DNA of 20,764 nucleotides, taken from positions 1 to 20,764 of IMG/VR virus record IMGVR_UViG_3300011118_000827. The stretch is one strand, 5' to 3'. The notes beneath the pieces were generated by a model that did no database searches, had not been told where the DNA came from, and worked only from the letters and a program-made list of their open reading frames with translations. The stretch is from a virus. Shown here in pieces: positions 1 to 7,761 of this stretch. Each line of letters opens with the position of its first letter. Position 1 is the first letter of the stretch. The position numbers were made by a program, and so were the translations under genes.

Positions 1-2
1 AC

Positions 3-443
3 TATGGAGTTGTTGGGTATCCTGACTTAGGAAATAGAGACTTTGCTATATTAGGATATAGATGTGAAGCCTTCGCATCAGGTGTTAATCCAGATTTCCG
101 ATTAATCATACAAAAAGTCCAAGATGATGGAAGTAAACAAATGAGTATTGTAATACTTGAAGATATAGGAGTTGACGCAGATGCTGCAGGCAACCAAATC
201 GTAGATCATGTCAGAACCGGTGGAGACGACAGGTCCTATGATCCTGCTGTTACTGATATATGGGATAACAATACTCAGTTAGTCTTTAAACAATTGGACT
301 TCAATCAATATTTTTCTGGTGGTGAAAACACATTCTTAGCAGAGAATAATGATGAAGGATATATCATAAGAATTGAAGGTGAAGGTGGAGGAATTTCGAA
401 CGTTGACTTCATAATTATCCACCTTTATTTCCAAATTATATAA
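3..443 (+). CDS. C-terminal part of an unidentified phage protein (5' end outside window)
   Basis: The reading frame is open from base 3 to the TAA at 441-443, so the gene begins upstream; the ATG at 141 is internal. The visible 146 residues are rich in Asp, Asn, Gly and alternating hydrophobics. They end in a strongly hydrophobic alternating stretch (FIIIHLYFQII), which suggests a beta-rich C-terminal domain such as those of virion surface or fibre proteins. I do not recognise the family. It lies directly upstream of the portal gene, and the late promoter motif of the portal gene overlaps its stop codon. A structural role is inferred only from position. It is certainly coding: long open frame, same codon use as neighbours, conventional end. 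Confidence 0.75.
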   Translation, partial: YGVVGYPDLGNRDFAILGYRCEAFASGVNPDFRLIIQKVQDDGSKQMSIVILEDIGVDADAAGNQIVDHVRTGGDDRSYDPAVTDIWDNNTQLVFKQLDFNQYFSGGENTFLAENNDEGYIIRIEGEGGGISNVDFIIIHLYFQII

Positions 444-446
444 ATA
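439..446 (+). promoter_or_regulatory. T4-type late promoter motif TATAAATA before portal gene
   Basis: An exact TATAAATA octamer, the consensus of T4 late promoters recognised by RNA polymerase with the phage late sigma factor (gp55 in T4). It lies 28 bases before the portal ATG with an AGGAG ribosome site (462-466) in between. By eye, exact copies on the + strand occur only in gaps before genes (439, 2968, 5180, 17098, 17114). Confidence 0.6.
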
Positions 447-473
447 AATATGTTCGTGTAAAGGAGAATAAGA

Positions 474-2054
474 ATGGCAAAATGGTATAACCCTACAACG
501 TGGGGCGAACAAGAACCTCAAACACTTGATGAATCAATAAGTGCTTTTGAGCAGAAACCAAAACCTAAATTAAGAGACACACTTGCTACGAGAGGTGAAG
601 GTTGGGAAAACATTATGGACATTCCCGGCATTGGCCACGTAGGACTACAGTCATTTAATATGTTTTATAACACCTATATTAATAGGCAGTTTGAAAATGA
701 AGTAGAAAGAATTTTTGAGTATAGAAACATGGCGTATCAAGCAGAGATCGCTGACGTTATTGAAGATGCTGTCAATGAATCAACCCAAGAGGACGACGAT
801 GGAAAAACTTTCCATCTTGATATAATTGATAAAGAATTACAAAAGAATGAAAACATTGTTAATAACTTAACAAAACAATTTAATAAACTCTTCATTAATA
901 AACTAGATATGCCTAACTTTGTATGGGAACTTTTCTATAAGTACATGGTTGATGGTAGATGTTACTATGAAAGAATTATAGACACAAGACATCCAAAGAA
1001 TGGAATAATCGGAATCAAAAGTCTTCCATCTGAAACAATGGATTACATTTATGATCCATTAGCTGGTACAGTAATACTTTACATGCAGTACTTAAAACCA
1101 AAACCAAAGAAACCCGCCACCGTTGAAGAAGCAATGAAAAGACATGGTGATGATCTAATTGTTTTTCAACCAGATCAAATTGGTTTTGTTAACTATGGTA
1201 TCTTTGGTTCAACAAAATACAATATTTTTGGGTACCTTGAAAAAGCAAGGGTCCCATTTAACCAGTTAAAATTACTTGAAACATCAGTAATCATATATAG
1301 AATTGTAAGGTCGCCCGAGCGATTCGTTTTCAGAATTGACACAGGCAACATGCCAAGAGATAAAGCCCTAAAGTACGTAGAGAAGATCAAGCAGAAAATG
1401 AGTAAAAAGCAGACTTACGATCCTCGCTCGGGCACCCTTACAAACGAACCAGAAATTATGAGCATCCTTGAAAACTTTTATCTACCTCAGTCCGCTGAAG
1501 GTAGAGGTAGTCAAATTGAATCCATTGGTGGATTCTCACCAGGCTTTACAGAGCTTGATGACATTTACTACTTCGCAAGGAAACTCTATCGAGCATTGAA
1601 ATATCCGGCTTCACGTGTCCAAGCCGCACAAGAAAGTAGATCAGCAGATATTACTTTTAATCAAGGCGACACAGGTACAATTTCAAGGGATGAAATCAAA
1701 TGGAGTAAGTTCCTTGAAAGACAACAAAAGAAATTCTGTCAAGATTTTACAGATATGTTTCTACTTCATTTGAACTTTTTAGGTATTAAAAAACAATATG
1801 GATTAGATTCAGAAAAAATCAAAGTATCTATGAACGCACCGTCAAGATACAAAGAACAAATGGATCAAAGTTTCTTAAGTACTCGTTTTGATAACTATAC
1901 TGCATTAGCTGATAGAGAAGAAATGAGTAAGTCATATCTTATGAAAAGATATTTGAAATGGGATGATGAAGAAATCAAAGCCAACGTTGAAGGCATGAAG
2001 AAAGACAAAGAGCTAGGATTCAGAGTAGAAGAAGGAGGCGGAGGTTCATGGTAA
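474..2054 (+). CDS. gp20: Portal vertex protein (T4 gp20-like)
   Basis: 526 residues, matching the size of T4 gp20 (524). The portal forms the dodecameric ring at one capsid vertex, nucleates prohead assembly and is the DNA channel used by the terminase. Family hallmarks by recall are the segment around residues 265-300 (VIIYRIVRSPERFVFRIDTGN) followed by a Lys-rich stretch and YDPRSG, then SILENFYLP, GRGSQIE and the C-terminal YFARKLYRAL block near residues 360-375. The ATG at 474 has AGGAG nine bases upstream. The C-terminus is Gly-rich (EEGGGGSW). It opens the head block portal-core-protease-scaffold-capsid, the same order as T4 genes 20-67-21-22-23. Confidence 0.95.
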   Translation: MAKWYNPTTWGEQEPQTLDESISAFEQKPKPKLRDTLATRGEGWENIMDIPGIGHVGLQSFNMFYNTYINRQFENEVERIFEYRNMAYQAEIADVIEDAVNESTQEDDDGKTFHLDIIDKELQKNENIVNNLTKQFNKLFINKLDMPNFVWELFYKYMVDGRCYYERIIDTRHPKNGIIGIKSLPSETMDYIYDPLAGTVILYMQYLKPKPKKPATVEEAMKRHGDDLIVFQPDQIGFVNYGIFGSTKYNIFGYLEKARVPFNQLKLLETSVIIYRIVRSPERFVFRIDTGNMPRDKALKYVEKIKQKMSKKQTYDPRSGTLTNEPEIMSILENFYLPQSAEGRGSQIESIGGFSPGFTELDDIYYFARKLYRALKYPASRVQAAQESRSADITFNQGDTGTISRDEIKWSKFLERQQKKFCQDFTDMFLLHLNFLGIKKQYGLDSEKIKVSMNAPSRYKEQMDQSFLSTRFDNYTALADREEMSKSYLMKRYLKWDDEEIKANVEGMKKDKELGFRVEEGGGGSW

Positions 2055-2096
2055 AACATTTAAAAGAAGATAAATACAAAGGAGGAGAAAATTGTT

Positions 2097-2294
2097 ATGA
2101 CAGTAGATAATGAACAAATTAAAAAAGCTTTAGATCATTTTGAGAATGACGAGTTTGTGGATGCTAAAGAAATTTTACAAAAGGAAATTCTTAAAGCCAA
2201 GAATGACCATTTAAAAAATAAGTTGGAACTCAAAGGCGATGCTGATTCAAGAGTAGAAGAACCAGCAGAAAAAGAGGCCGACACAGAGGAGTAA
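2097..2294 (+). CDS. gp67: Small acidic prohead core protein (T4 gp67-like)
   Basis: 65 residues: an N-terminal helical half (residues 3-45, Lys/Glu/Leu-rich) and an acidic tail (EEPAEKEADTEE). T4 gp67 has the same plan (short helical part, then Glu/Asp-rich tail) and sits at the same place between portal and protease genes; it is an internal core component needed for correct head shape. The similarity is in architecture and position, not strong sequence identity. The ATG is preceded by GGAGGAG at 2081-2087. The TAA is followed after four bases by the protease start, so the two genes are translated from one message. Confidence 0.6.
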   Translation: MTVDNEQIKKALDHFENDEFVDAKEILQKEILKAKNDHLKNKLELKGDADSRVEEPAEKEADTEE

Positions 2295-2298
2295 AAAA

Positions 2299-2919
2299 AT
2301 GATGACAAAGGCAAAACTTATTACTGAAGTTAGCCATGATTTTGAAGTATCAGAATCCAAGGCAGGGGGCACGCACATCGTTGGTATCTTTAGCTCCGCG
2401 GAACTAGAAAACAACAACAAGAGAAGATATAAAAAGTCCATCTTGGAAAGAGAAGTTAAAAAGGTATCTGAAAAGATCACTGGAGAAAATAATTCTCTTT
2501 GGGGTGAGCTAGGACATCCACCGAATCCAGAAGTAAACCCAGACAAAATTGCTATCTTAACCACAAAATTAGAGTGGAGAGGAAATGACGTATTTGGGAA
2601 AGCAAAAGTACTTGATACCCCAATGGGTAATATAGCAAAGACTCTCATTAAAGAGGGCAGTATGGGTATTAGTTCAAGAGGTTTAGGAACTGTTGCGGAT
2701 GACGGATATGTCAATGAGGATTATAACTTAATTTGTTGGGACTTAGTAACTGACCCATCAAATAGTCCATCATGGGTAAATGGTATCTATGAAGGTAGAA
2801 CATGGGAATTAGAAATCCCGGATAGACCACTAACACAGGATGAACAGTTAGTAGAAGCACAAGAACATTTCAAAAGTCACTTATGGCAAGTGATTGAAAA
2901 AATTGAAAAGAGTCTCTAA
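2299..2919 (+). CDS. gp21: Prohead maturation protease (T4 gp21-like)
   Basis: 206 residues; T4 gp21 has 212. This serine protease is built into the prohead core, activates itself and cleaves the scaffold, core proteins and capsid N-terminus after assembly, typically after Glu in (L/I)-X-E. The family signatures are visible: the catalytic histidine in GELGHP (His73) and the nucleophile block SMGISSRGLG (Ser125 or Ser126), in the spacing expected for the herpes/T4 protease fold. The next conserved block (CWDLVTDPSNSPSW, residues about 149-162) is also typical. Two adjacent ATG codons at 2299 and 2302 are possible starts; the ribosome site AGAGGAG lies in the end of the preceding gene. Confidence 0.93.
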   Translation: MMTKAKLITEVSHDFEVSESKAGGTHIVGIFSSAELENNNKRRYKKSILEREVKKVSEKITGENNSLWGELGHPPNPEVNPDKIAILTTKLEWRGNDVFGKAKVLDTPMGNIAKTLIKEGSMGISSRGLGTVADDGYVNEDYNLICWDLVTDPSNSPSWVNGIYEGRTWELEIPDRPLTQDEQLVEAQEHFKSHLWQVIEKIEKSL

Positions 2920-2941
2920 ACATAATAAAGACATATATTAC

Positions 2942-2967
2942 CGTACGTTTCTGTAACTAAACGTACG
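2942..2967 (+). repeat. Perfect 9-bp inverted repeat next to a late promoter
   Basis: CGTACGTTT (2942-2950) and AAACGTACG (2959-2967) are exact reverse complements separated by 8 bases. There is no T-tract, so it is not an ordinary intrinsic terminator. It ends one base before the TATAAATA motif of the scaffold gene, so it could be an operator, or an RNA hairpin at the 3' end of the protease message. Confidence 0.7.
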
Positions 2968-2975
2968 TATAAATA
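2968..2975 (+). promoter_or_regulatory. T4-type late promoter motif TATAAATA before scaffold gene
   Basis: Exact TATAAATA, 39 bases before the scaffold ATG and directly downstream of the 9-bp inverted repeat. It would give scaffold and capsid proteins, needed in many copies, their own late transcript. The ribosome site AGGAGGG is at 3001-3007. Confidence 0.6.
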
Positions 2976-3014
2976 AATACAAATGAAGTAAAAATATAAT
3001 AGGAGGGAAATAGC

Positions 3015-3836
3015 ATGGATAAACTTCTTGAAATACTTGGCGCTAACAAACTTAATGAAGAAGCGCAGGGCCAAGTAAAAGAAAGGCTTGAAACACTCAT
3101 CGAAGTGAAAGCTCAGGAACTTTCCAGCAGCAAACTTCAGGAAGCAAAGGAACAGCTAGTCGAGTCCTACGAAACCAAATTTGAAGAATATAAAGAAGAC
3201 ATTACTTCTAAGTTCTCTAATTTCGTCGACTCAGTACTGGAAGAAGAAATGACAATTCCAGACAAAGTTCTTGAATTTGCAAAGAAAGGAGAGTTGTATC
3301 ACGACTTGATCGAACAATTTAAAATCAGATTAAGCGTTGACGAAGGATTGCTGGACGATGAAGTAAAAGGTTTATTGAAAGAAGCTAAGTCAGAAATTCT
3401 TAAGCTTCGCGGTAACCTTGATGAAAGTATTGCTAAACAACTTGAAACCATCAATGATGCACAAGAGTTAGCAGCAGAACTTTATCTTAGAAGGAAATGT
3501 GATGGTCTTACAGAAGGTCAAAAGAAAAGAGTACTTGAAATGCTTTCGGGCATAAAAGACAGAGCAGAAATTGACCGCAAGTTTGACATCGTCCTTGAAA
3601 CTTATGACAATAAGGATAAAGAGGAAGAAGAAGACGAAGATAAAGAGGAAGAAGAAGATAAGGACAAGAAGGAAGAGGAAGAAGATAAGGAAGAAGAAGA
3701 AGAAGACGAGAAAGATAAGAAAGATAAGAAAGACGTGAAGGAAGGCAAAGACACAGATGATGATCTGAATGAAGATAGCCCCTTCAAACAACACCTAAAT
3801 CAATATGTACAAATATTGAAAGAAGGTAAATTTTAA
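3015..3836 (+). CDS. gp22: Prohead core scaffold protein (T4 gp22-like)
   Basis: 273 residues, close to T4 gp22 (269). It forms the internal core around which capsid subunits assemble and is then degraded by the protease. Residues 1-195 are almost all helical, charged and coiled-coil-like with Leu/Glu/Lys periodicity. Residues about 198-251 are a low-complexity run of Glu, Asp and Lys, followed by a short normal C-terminus (residues 255-273). The call rests on composition, length and position between protease and capsid genes. Candidate protease sites of the L-X-E type include LNE near residue 15 and LKE three residues from the C-terminus. The acidic run is encoded by a purine-rich imperfect repeat, unusual beside the neighbouring genes. 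Start: ATG 3015 with AGGAGGG upstream. Confidence 0.85.
   Translation: MDKLLEILGANKLNEEAQGQVKERLETLIEVKAQELSSSKLQEAKEQLVESYETKFEEYKEDITSKFSNFVDSVLEEEMTIPDKVLEFAKKGELYHDLIEQFKIRLSVDEGLLDDEVKGLLKEAKSEILKLRGNLDESIAKQLETINDAQELAAELYLRRKCDGLTEGQKKRVLEMLSGIKDRAEIDRKFDIVLETYDNKDKEEEEDEDKEEEEDKDKKEEEEDKEEEEEDEKDKKDKKDVKEGKDTDDDLNEDSPFKQHLNQYVQILKEGKF
3608..3760 (+). repeat. Purine-rich low-complexity tract in the scaffold gene
   Basis: About 150 bases of imperfect repeats of GAGGAAGAAGAAGA and GATAAAGA units, almost all A and G on the + strand, encoding the Glu/Asp/Lys run of the scaffold. Such tracts change length readily by slippage, so related phages probably differ here. Confidence 0.8.
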
Positions 3837-3866
3837 AAGCAGTAAAATATTAAGGAGGAAAACAAC

Positions 3867-5090
3867 ATGGACGTTAGAGACCTAGTCAAAAAATGGGAAG
3901 GTGTTCTCAGTGAGGGTTCGGACATTAAGTCTGATAAAGTAAAGAAAAGTACTGCCATCATGTTAGAGAATCAACACAACTACCTCATGGAGCAAACCGC
4001 TTGGGGTAATGACTCATTTGGTACTGGTGACGGTCGTGGTCTGGCTAATTGGCCAACCTCAGGTATGTTTAACAAAATCGCAGTTCCGATGGTTAGACGT
4101 ACTTTCCCAGAATTAGTTGCCCATCAACTAGTTGGTGTTCAACCTTTAACCGGTCCTGTAGGACTTGCTTTTGCCCTAAGGTTTAGAGCAGGTACGACAG
4201 CCGGAAGTTATGTAGCAAACGTTACAGAACTTGGTTACAATACCATCGACAGCACTTATTCAGGTTCTTATATCACCTCCGCTGGTGAAGCTTTAGGTTC
4301 TAAAGCTGGTAGCGGTGTAGGGGATGATATTGGACTTGGTGTAGGTTCTGGACAACATATTCGCGAAGTCAACTTGACCGTTGAAAAAGTACAAATTGAA
4401 GCAAAAACCCGTAAACTCAGAAGCCGTTGGTCCCTCGAAGTCGCTCAAGACTTGAAAGCTATGCACGGTCTTGACCTTGAGGAAGAAATGATGGATATTC
4501 TGGCTTACGAAATTACCCAAGAAATCGACCGTGAATTGATCGCAGCAATCGACGCTACTGTAACAGGTATCGTAGGTTATGACACAAACTGGGACTTTTT
4601 GGCATCAGCTCAAGGAGTTAAAGGTAGATGGGAGATGGAGCGTTATCGTGAATTATATCACAATATTATCCGTAAAACCCAAGACATTGCAATCAACACA
4701 CGTAGAGGATCAGGTAATTGGATCGTAGGTAACCCACGAGGCGTTGCTATTCTTGAAACACTGGCAGCTTTCACAATTGCCCCAGTTCCAAGTGATGTAA
4801 CAACCCAACCAACTGGTGTATCCAGGATAGGTTCCCTTGACGGAAGATTAGTAGTTTACCGTGATACTTTCGAAAGTAGAGATCAATTCATTATCGGCTA
4901 TAAAGGCCCAAGTGAATACGATACTGGTGTAATTTATTTACCTTACATTCAGCTACTCGCAAGTAAAGCAGTATTCGAAAATTCATTCCATCCAACCGTA
5001 GGTTTGATGAGTCGTTATGCGATTCACAACCATATGTTCGGAGCAAGAGAATACTACCAGAAGATCAACCTAGTGAATATTCCGCAATAA
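3867..5090 (+). CDS. gp23: Major capsid protein (T4 gp23-like)
   Basis: 407 residues, shorter than T4 gp23 (521) but within the range of distant T4-like capsid proteins. It forms the hexamers of the head shell with the HK97 fold. The block around residues 75-110 (MVRRTFPELVAHQLVGVQPL, then TGPVGLAFALRFRA) is the best-known signature of gp23-family proteins (MVRRA-P-L-A-D--GVQPM-GPTGLIFAMR). The C-terminal part includes the Phe/Tyr-rich segment typical of the P-domain. A possible maturation site of the gp21 type (L-S-E before Gly17) lies near the N-terminus, suggesting a short propeptide. Strong AGGAGG ribosome site at 3853-3858 before ATG 3867. A strong terminator follows 20 bases after the stop. 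Confidence 0.96.
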   Translation: MDVRDLVKKWEGVLSEGSDIKSDKVKKSTAIMLENQHNYLMEQTAWGNDSFGTGDGRGLANWPTSGMFNKIAVPMVRRTFPELVAHQLVGVQPLTGPVGLAFALRFRAGTTAGSYVANVTELGYNTIDSTYSGSYITSAGEALGSKAGSGVGDDIGLGVGSGQHIREVNLTVEKVQIEAKTRKLRSRWSLEVAQDLKAMHGLDLEEEMMDILAYEITQEIDRELIAAIDATVTGIVGYDTNWDFLASAQGVKGRWEMERYRELYHNIIRKTQDIAINTRRGSGNWIVGNPRGVAILETLAAFTIAPVPSDVTTQPTGVSRIGSLDGRLVVYRDTFESRDQFIIGYKGPSEYDTGVIYLPYIQLLASKAVFENSFHPTVGLMSRYAIHNHMFGAREYYQKINLVNIPQ

Positions 5091-5110
5091 TCACTAAATA
5101 AAATAAAAAA

Positions 5111-5143
5111 GGCGGTGGACTTCGGTTCACCGCCTTTTTTTTT
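5111..5143 (+). terminator. Intrinsic terminator after the capsid gene
   Basis: GGCGGTGGAC (5111-5120), loop TTCG, GTTCACCGCC (5125-5134), then nine T. The 10-bp stem (one G-T pair) is capped by a C(UUCG)G tetraloop, the most stable type. It ends the head transcript and insulates the next unit. Confidence 0.95.
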
Positions 5144-5151
5144 GCCCGAAA

Positions 5152-5180
5152 TTTACAATCAACTATTTTTGTAGTATAAT
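5152..5180 (+). promoter_or_regulatory. Sigma70-type promoter before terS-prkA
   Basis: TTTACA (5152-5157), a 17-base spacer and TATAAT (5175-5180): a near-consensus host housekeeping promoter directly after a terminator. The predicted start is near 5187, with ribosome site AGGAGG at 5195-5200. Over 32 bases (5150-5181) it agrees with the promoter at 7731-7762 at 25 positions, including shared TCAA and TTGT in the spacer, so the two look like one promoter class. Confidence 0.85.
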
Positions 5181-5187
5181 ATAAATA
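5180..5187 (+). promoter_or_regulatory. Late promoter motif TATAAATA overlapping the sigma70 -10 box
   Basis: An exact TATAAATA starts on the last T of the TATAAT box. If functional it lets terS and prkA be transcribed both by the host-type holoenzyme and by the phage late holoenzyme. The sequence is directly visible; function is inferred. Confidence 0.45.
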
Positions 5188-5210
5188 TCTGTGCAGGAGG
5201 AATAAAAAGC

Positions 5211-5642
5211 ATGGAAATAAACAGAGATAATTTATCAGACGTATTTGATATGGATGAAATAGAAAGAGATGTAGAACGTCTTACCCTCGTTTCGAAAACA
5301 GACCCGGAAGAGTCATTGAAAGAGAACATTGACAGAGCGAATAGGATATTGGATAGGGTAGAAAACGAACTAGAAAACGGTAACTTTACTGCAAGGATGG
5401 TAGAGGTAGCCGGAAACATTCTCAATACTGTAACAAACTCTAGCAAGGAATTGATTACCAATATTAACTATAAGAAGTATTTACAAATTCGCGAGTCTAT
5501 GGTAAAATATAAGTATGATGAATTGGAAGCCAAGCAACAGAAATTTCGTTCTCCAACAAGTCAAAACATTATCGTCTCCAACAGGGAAGATATAATGAAG
5601 CTAATAAACGGAGAAGTGGAACAAATTGAAGACACCAACTAA
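5211..5642 (+). CDS. gp16: Probable small terminase subunit (T4 gp16-like)
   Basis: 143 residues (T4 gp16: 164), mostly helical and acidic. Compared with gp16 from memory, the order of features matches: a variable acidic N-terminus, a central helical pair (MVEVAGNILNTVTNSSKELI, residues 63-82, resembling the gp16 segment [21 protein letters not shown]), a Lys-rich linker, then a short C-terminal motif (QNIIVSNREDIMKLI, resembling gp16 NIQNATVFMGSPTELMDEI). The small terminase forms a ring that recognises DNA and regulates the gp17 motor. The large-subunit gene is 6 kb downstream, beyond the PrkA-YhbH-SpoVR module, although the two subunits are usually adjacent. ATG 5211 has AGGAGG at 5195-5200. 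It is the first gene after its promoter and runs to within 23 bases of prkA. Confidence 0.7.
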   Translation: MEINRDNLSDVFDMDEIERDVERLTLVSKTDPEESLKENIDRANRILDRVENELENGNFTARMVEVAGNILNTVTNSSKELITNINYKKYLQIRESMVKYKYDELEAKQQKFRSPTSQNIIVSNREDIMKLINGEVEQIEDTN

Positions 5643-5664
5643 AAACAAGAAAGGAAAAAATGTT

Positions 5665-7644
5665 ATGTTCGAAAACAACGCCGATTTTATGCAAGTAATT
5701 CTTGACCAGCAAAAAGGAACTGGTTTCAAGGAATGGGAAGGAACTGCTATCGACTACTTAGGTGAAGTCGAAAAAAGACCGGAAATCGCAAATTTCTCAC
5801 CCGGCAGAATCTATAATATGATTATGAAGGTTGGGACCACACCGGTAAAAGAAGAATTAAAAACAAGAGGTTATGAGGACTTAGTTCAATATAACTTCTT
5901 CAAGGATAAAATTTTCGGTACCCTTGAACCAATCCATGATCTTATGAGATTTTTGAAAGCCGCCGCAAGAAGAACCGAAACTGGTAAAAGGATTCTTATC
6001 ATGGTTGGTCCTGTATCTTCAGGTAAATCAACTATAGCTTCCTTAATCAAAAGAGGATTAGAAAAAGATTGTACCCCAAAGTTTGCAATCAAAGGCTGTC
6101 CTATTCACGAAGAAGCACTTCACTTAATTCCACTTGATGATCGACCATACTGGGAAGATCGACTTGGAGTTAAAATTGAAGGTACCCTTTGCCCAGTTTG
6201 TATGCAGATGTTGGATGAAAAGTATACAGAAGAAGTGGATGGTGAAGAAGGAAAAATCGTTCAATGGCATAGTGTCCCGGTTGAAGCTGTTAAAATCAGC
6301 GAACAACGGAGAACATGTATCGGTACATTCCAACCAAGTGATCCAAAATCACAGGACATTACCGAGTTAATTGGTCGAGTTGACATGACTCAAATGGCTC
6401 GTTGGGGTGAAACTGACCCACGAGCATATAAGTTTGATGGTGAACTTCAAGTTGCCAATGGTGGCATGATTGAGTACATCGAAATTTTGAAAGCCGATAC
6501 GAAATTTCACTATGTTCTTATCACCGCCGCACAAGAACAGGTTATCAAAGCACCTGGTTTCCCGCAGATGTATATTGATACTTTGATTCTGTCTCACACA
6601 AACCAGACAGAGTTTGACTCATTCAAATCGGACAAAAAGAATGAGGCTCTGCATGACAGGATGTACAAAGTACATGTACCATGGAACTTAAGAGTGGATG
6701 ATGAAATTAAGATTTATCAAAAGATGATTAATGAGTCTGATTTCAGAAGCATCCACATCGCCCCTGGAACTCTAAGGGTTGCCGCCGAGTTTGCAGTACT
6801 TTCAAGGTTGACCAAGTCAACTAAAGTTTCCAACAAAATCACCAAGATGAAACTCTACAATGGAGAAATTCCAACAGAGTTTAAAAAGACTGACATAGAT
6901 ATTAAGAAGTTAAGAGAAGAAGGACGAGATCAGGGTGAGGGTATGTACGGTATTTCACCAAGGTTCGTTATCAATGCTCTTAACCTCGCTCTTGGTGCCA
7001 AAGAAGAAAAGAAGTGTATCAATCCGATTGACATGATTAGAGCACTTAGAGATAACTTCGACCATCACATTGGTATCGCTGATGAAGATGTCGAAACCTT
7101 TATGAATATTCTGACTGGTAACAAAGAGTCAGTCGCCGCTGAGTATAAAGACTGGGCCAAAAAAGAAGTCAACATGGCTTTCTTATGGGCCTATGATGAA
7201 CAAGCTCAGGAACTTTTTGAAAGGTATATGACAAATGCTGTCGGTTTCTGTAAGAACGAACAGATCAAGGATTCAGTTACCGAAGAGTATCATACACCCG
7301 ATGAAAAGATTATGAGGTCTATTGAAGAACTTATCGGAGTTCCGATGGAGGCAAGAAAAGAATTTAGAAATGGAATTTTCGTTTATAAATCTGACTTCTT
7401 GTCCGAAGGTAAGGACTTCACTTACAAAGATTACGATCCTTTGAGAGAAGGTATTGAAAAGAAGTTAATGGGTGATTTGAAAAATGTTGTATCTCTTTCA
7501 ATTGCCGATACAGCAAGTACTAATCCGAAGTCTAAAGAAAGAAGGTCAGCCGCCCTTGAAATCCTGATTGAAAAGGGATACTGTGAAAAATGCGCGAGCA
7601 TGTTGCTTTCCTTTATAGGAGAAGTACTCAGGAAGGAAGACTAA
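5665..7644 (+). CDS. prkA: PrkA-type AAA+ serine protein kinase
   Basis: 659 residues from ATG 5665, close to bacterial PrkA/YeaG (about 630-645). PrkA has an N-terminal AAA+ ATPase domain and a C-terminal region with reported protein kinase activity; in Bacillus it acts in sporulation and in E. coli in stationary phase and nitrogen starvation. Visible features: Walker A GPVSSGKST (115-123); FAIKGCPIHEE just after it; CPVC (Cys pair near 175); the PrkA signature RRTCIGTFQPSDPKSQDITELIGRVD (split here only for naming, residues about 214-239); ARWGETDPRAYKFDGEL; a Walker B-like GGMIEYIE (266-273); and HTNQTEFDSF with NEALHDRMY near 310-335, all conserved in PrkA. The TTG at 5626 would overlap terS, but ATG 5665 has AAAGGA at 5650-5655 and is preferred. 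It shares a transcript with terS and ends before a terminator. It looks intact, not decayed. Confidence 0.95.
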   Translation: MFENNADFMQVILDQQKGTGFKEWEGTAIDYLGEVEKRPEIANFSPGRIYNMIMKVGTTPVKEELKTRGYEDLVQYNFFKDKIFGTLEPIHDLMRFLKAAARRTETGKRILIMVGPVSSGKSTIASLIKRGLEKDCTPKFAIKGCPIHEEALHLIPLDDRPYWEDRLGVKIEGTLCPVCMQMLDEKYTEEVDGEEGKIVQWHSVPVEAVKISEQRRTCIGTFQPSDPKSQDITELIGRVDMTQMARWGETDPRAYKFDGELQVANGGMIEYIEILKADTKFHYVLITAAQEQVIKAPGFPQMYIDTLILSHTNQTEFDSFKSDKKNEALHDRMYKVHVPWNLRVDDEIKIYQKMINESDFRSIHIAPGTLRVAAEFAVLSRLTKSTKVSNKITKMKLYNGEIPTEFKKTDIDIKKLREEGRDQGEGMYGISPRFVINALNLALGAKEEKKCINPIDMIRALRDNFDHHIGIADEDVETFMNILTGNKESVAAEYKDWAKKEVNMAFLWAYDEQAQELFERYMTNAVGFCKNEQIKDSVTEEYHTPDEKIMRSIEELIGVPMEARKEFRNGIFVYKSDFLSEGKDFTYKDYDPLREGIEKKLMGDLKNVVSLSIADTASTNPKSKERRSAALEILIEKGYCEKCASMLLSFIGEVLRKED

Positions 7645-7685
7645 AATAAATAGCAGACCAGAAATCCGTTGAGCTATTGGAGGTG

Positions 7686-7713
7686 AAAACCCCAGAGAAA
7701 CCTCTGGGGTTTT
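7686..7713 (+). terminator. Intrinsic terminator after prkA
   Basis: AAAACCCCAGAG (7686-7697), loop AAAC, CTCTGGGGTTTT (7702-7713): a perfect 12-bp stem ending in T residues and followed by a T-rich stretch. It separates the terS-prkA unit from the next promoter, 20 bases on, and the symmetric A/T flanks mean it could work in both directions. Confidence 0.93.
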
Positions 7714-7732
7714 CTTATTTGAAGTGAAGTAA

Positions 7733-7761
7733 TTTACATTCAAATACCGTTGTGATATAAT
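7733..7761 (+). promoter_or_regulatory. Sigma70-type promoter before the membrane ORFs-yhbH-spoVR unit
   Basis: TTTACA (7733-7738), 17-base spacer, TATAAT (7756-7761), with TG one base before the -10 (extended -10). It is the sister of the promoter at 5152-5180. The expected start is at about 7767-7769, exactly on the ATG of the first ORF, so that ORF would be read from a leaderless message or not at all. Confidence 0.88.

Noticed and set aside
2048-2110. A 20-codon ORF between portal and the gp67-like gene
   Set aside because: Overlaps the end of portal and the start of the next gene, has no recognisable features, and the purine-rich stretch before it encodes the portal Gly-rich end.
2247-2714. 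155-codon minus-strand ORF over the protease gene
   Set aside because: Opposite a well-identified protease; a shadow without its own promoter or ribosome site.
3602-3787. Minus-strand Ser-rich ORFs opposite the scaffold acidic tract
   Set aside because: They are the complement of the purine-rich repeat; low-complexity shadow with no ribosome site.
6134-6370. A 78-codon + strand ORF inside prkA in another frame
   Set aside because: Lies wholly within the strongly conserved PrkA reading frame and shows no independent signals.
7649-7678. AATAGC / GCTATT inverted repeat after prkA
   Set aside because: Only 6 bp with an 18-base loop; likely chance next to the clear terminator at 7686.
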